Notes under the pieces: model-generated
The model's database searches: none
Told to the model about the DNA's origin: nothing
The model's input: only the letters and a program-made list of their open reading frames with translations
Program-made: the position numbers and the translations under genes
Origin: Bacteroidales bacterium UBA6207
GTDB taxonomy: Bacteria; Bacteroidota; Bacteroidia; Bacteroidales; F082
Reading direction: 5' to 3'
Assembly (NCBI GenBank): GCA_002421995.1
Contig: DISP01000186.1
Coordinates: 1-22,009 of the forward strand
Length of the DNA stretch: 22,009 bases
Part shown: positions 21,399 through 22,009 of the stretch, in pieces
How positions within the stretch are numbered: position 1 is the first letter of the stretch
Layout of the letters: each line of letters starts with the position of its first letter

Positions 21399-22009
21399 AT
21401 TTTCCATGCTGCCTCGGCCTGAAGGATGAACATTTTTTTGCCATTGGCAATGATTGCTCCTTTGTCGAGGCCGTATTGTAAGAATTTTGTTATTTCAGGG
21501 TTGTAAATCACATCCACAAGTATGTGATCCTGAGTAATATAGTCGTAAGGAATTTCGGGTGCATTATCAAGGCCGGGATACATGCCGGCCGGAGTGGTGT
21601 TAATTATAAGCTTGTATTCCTGAATTATGGATGGTGTGACCAATCCATAGATCAACTGATCAGATTTGAGATAGGTTCTTCCTACCGACCTGAAAGGAAC
21701 ACCACACTTTCTGAGAATATAGCGAACCGCTCTTGCCGCTCCGCCCGTACCCAAAACAAGTGCTTTCATTCCGGGTGGTCGCTGTGTGATGGTTGTTTTA
21801 AGTGTTTCCTCAAAACCAAAAGCATCGGTGTTGAATCCTTTCAGAATCACTTTACCGGCAACACGTCTGACAGATATTGTATTGACAGCTCCGATCATTT
21901 TTGCGGCAAAATCAATTTCGTCCAAATAGCTGATCACTTCCTGCTTGTAGGGTATTGTGACATTCAAACCAGCCAGATTGGGATGTGCTTCAATCAATTG
22001 CGGCAATTC
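21377..22009 (-). CDS. aroE: Shikimate dehydrogenase, C-terminal part
   Basis: About 210 residues are present; the N-terminus (an estimated 40-45 residues) is outside the window. AroE reduces 3-dehydroshikimate to shikimate with NADPH in chorismate synthesis. Motifs: GLNVTIPYKQ (substrate loop, with the catalytic Lys) at the window's edge, IGAVNTI, GFNTDAFGFEE, the NADP-binding ALVLGTGGAARAVRY, TPAGMYPG and the C-terminal FILQAEAAWKIW. All fit an intact enzyme. The stop lies inside the start region of the Nramp-like gene, so the two are translationally coupled. Confidence 0.93.
   Translation of the reverse strand, partial: ELPQLIEAHPNLAGLNVTIPYKQEVISYLDEIDFAAKMIGAVNTISVRRVAGKVILKGFNTDAFGFEETLKTTITQRPPGMKALVLGTGGAARAVRYILRKCGVPFRSVGRTYLKSDQLIYGLVTPSIIQEYKLIINTTPAGMYPGLDNAPEIPYDYITQDHILVDVIYNPEITKFLQYGLDKGAIIANGKKMFILQAEAAWKIWQKNLD

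Noticed and set aside
1..22009. Defence, toxin-antitoxin, CRISPR, prophage or transposon cassette
   Set aside because: No such domain, array or terminal repeat seen. The genes are housekeeping, transport, envelope and surface functions.

Overview
The window is an ordinary stretch of chromosome from a member of the Bacteroidota, probably an environmental Bacteroidales-like lineage (the order is inference). The evidence is the gene families (DUF4421, head-GIN/DUF2807, DUF3108, AsmA-like fragment, lipoproteins with a Cys lipobox), the recurring TAnnTTTG promoter box (several with TTG 17-23 bp upstream), and scarce Shine-Dalgarno sequences. I see no tRNA, rRNA, CRISPR array, IS element, phage gene or toxin/defence cassette.

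Layout. 1-314 (-) is the 5' end of a CoA-binding (ADP-forming acyl-CoA synthetase type) gene. 463-2256 (-) is a DhaL-FakA_L-DegV fusion, i.e. a possible one-polypeptide fatty-acid kinase, ending at a clear terminator. 2257-2602 is an AT-rich gap with a good promoter and operator-like inverted repeats. 2603-4372 (+) is an AsmA-like gene that looks truncated at both ends; it runs head-on into a frameshifted secreted-protein gene (4205-4659, -), and this is the most disturbed spot in the window. 4673-5740 (-) is a DUF4421 protein and 5823-6410 (-) an unrecognised membrane protein. 6730-8166 (-) is a TrkH potassium channel subunit. 8274-10217 (-) is a pair: a saccharopine-dehydrogenase-like enzyme followed by a SpoU rRNA/tRNA methyltransferase. 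10292-11182 (-) is an EamA exporter.

11342-12076 (+) is a head-GIN lipoprotein with a terminator at its 3' end, facing a PLPBP/YggS-DUF3108 pair (12123-13668, -). 13788-15647 (+) is an LTA-synthase-type membrane sulfatase-fold enzyme. 15667-18285 (-) is a tightly packed three-gene operon: beta-helix lipoprotein, P-loop nucleoside-kinase-like protein, HD hydrolase. 18390-18953 (+) is a small outer-membrane barrel read divergently from that operon. 18959-22009 (-) is a co-directional AroE - Nramp-like transporter - galactokinase cluster, with AroE cut by the window edge.

The most noteworthy items are the two opposed broken genes near 4280, the Nramp-like transporter whose DPGN and MPH metal-site motifs are replaced, the DhaL-DegV fusion, and the kinase/HD/beta-helix operon. 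I found no convincing new multi-gene system.
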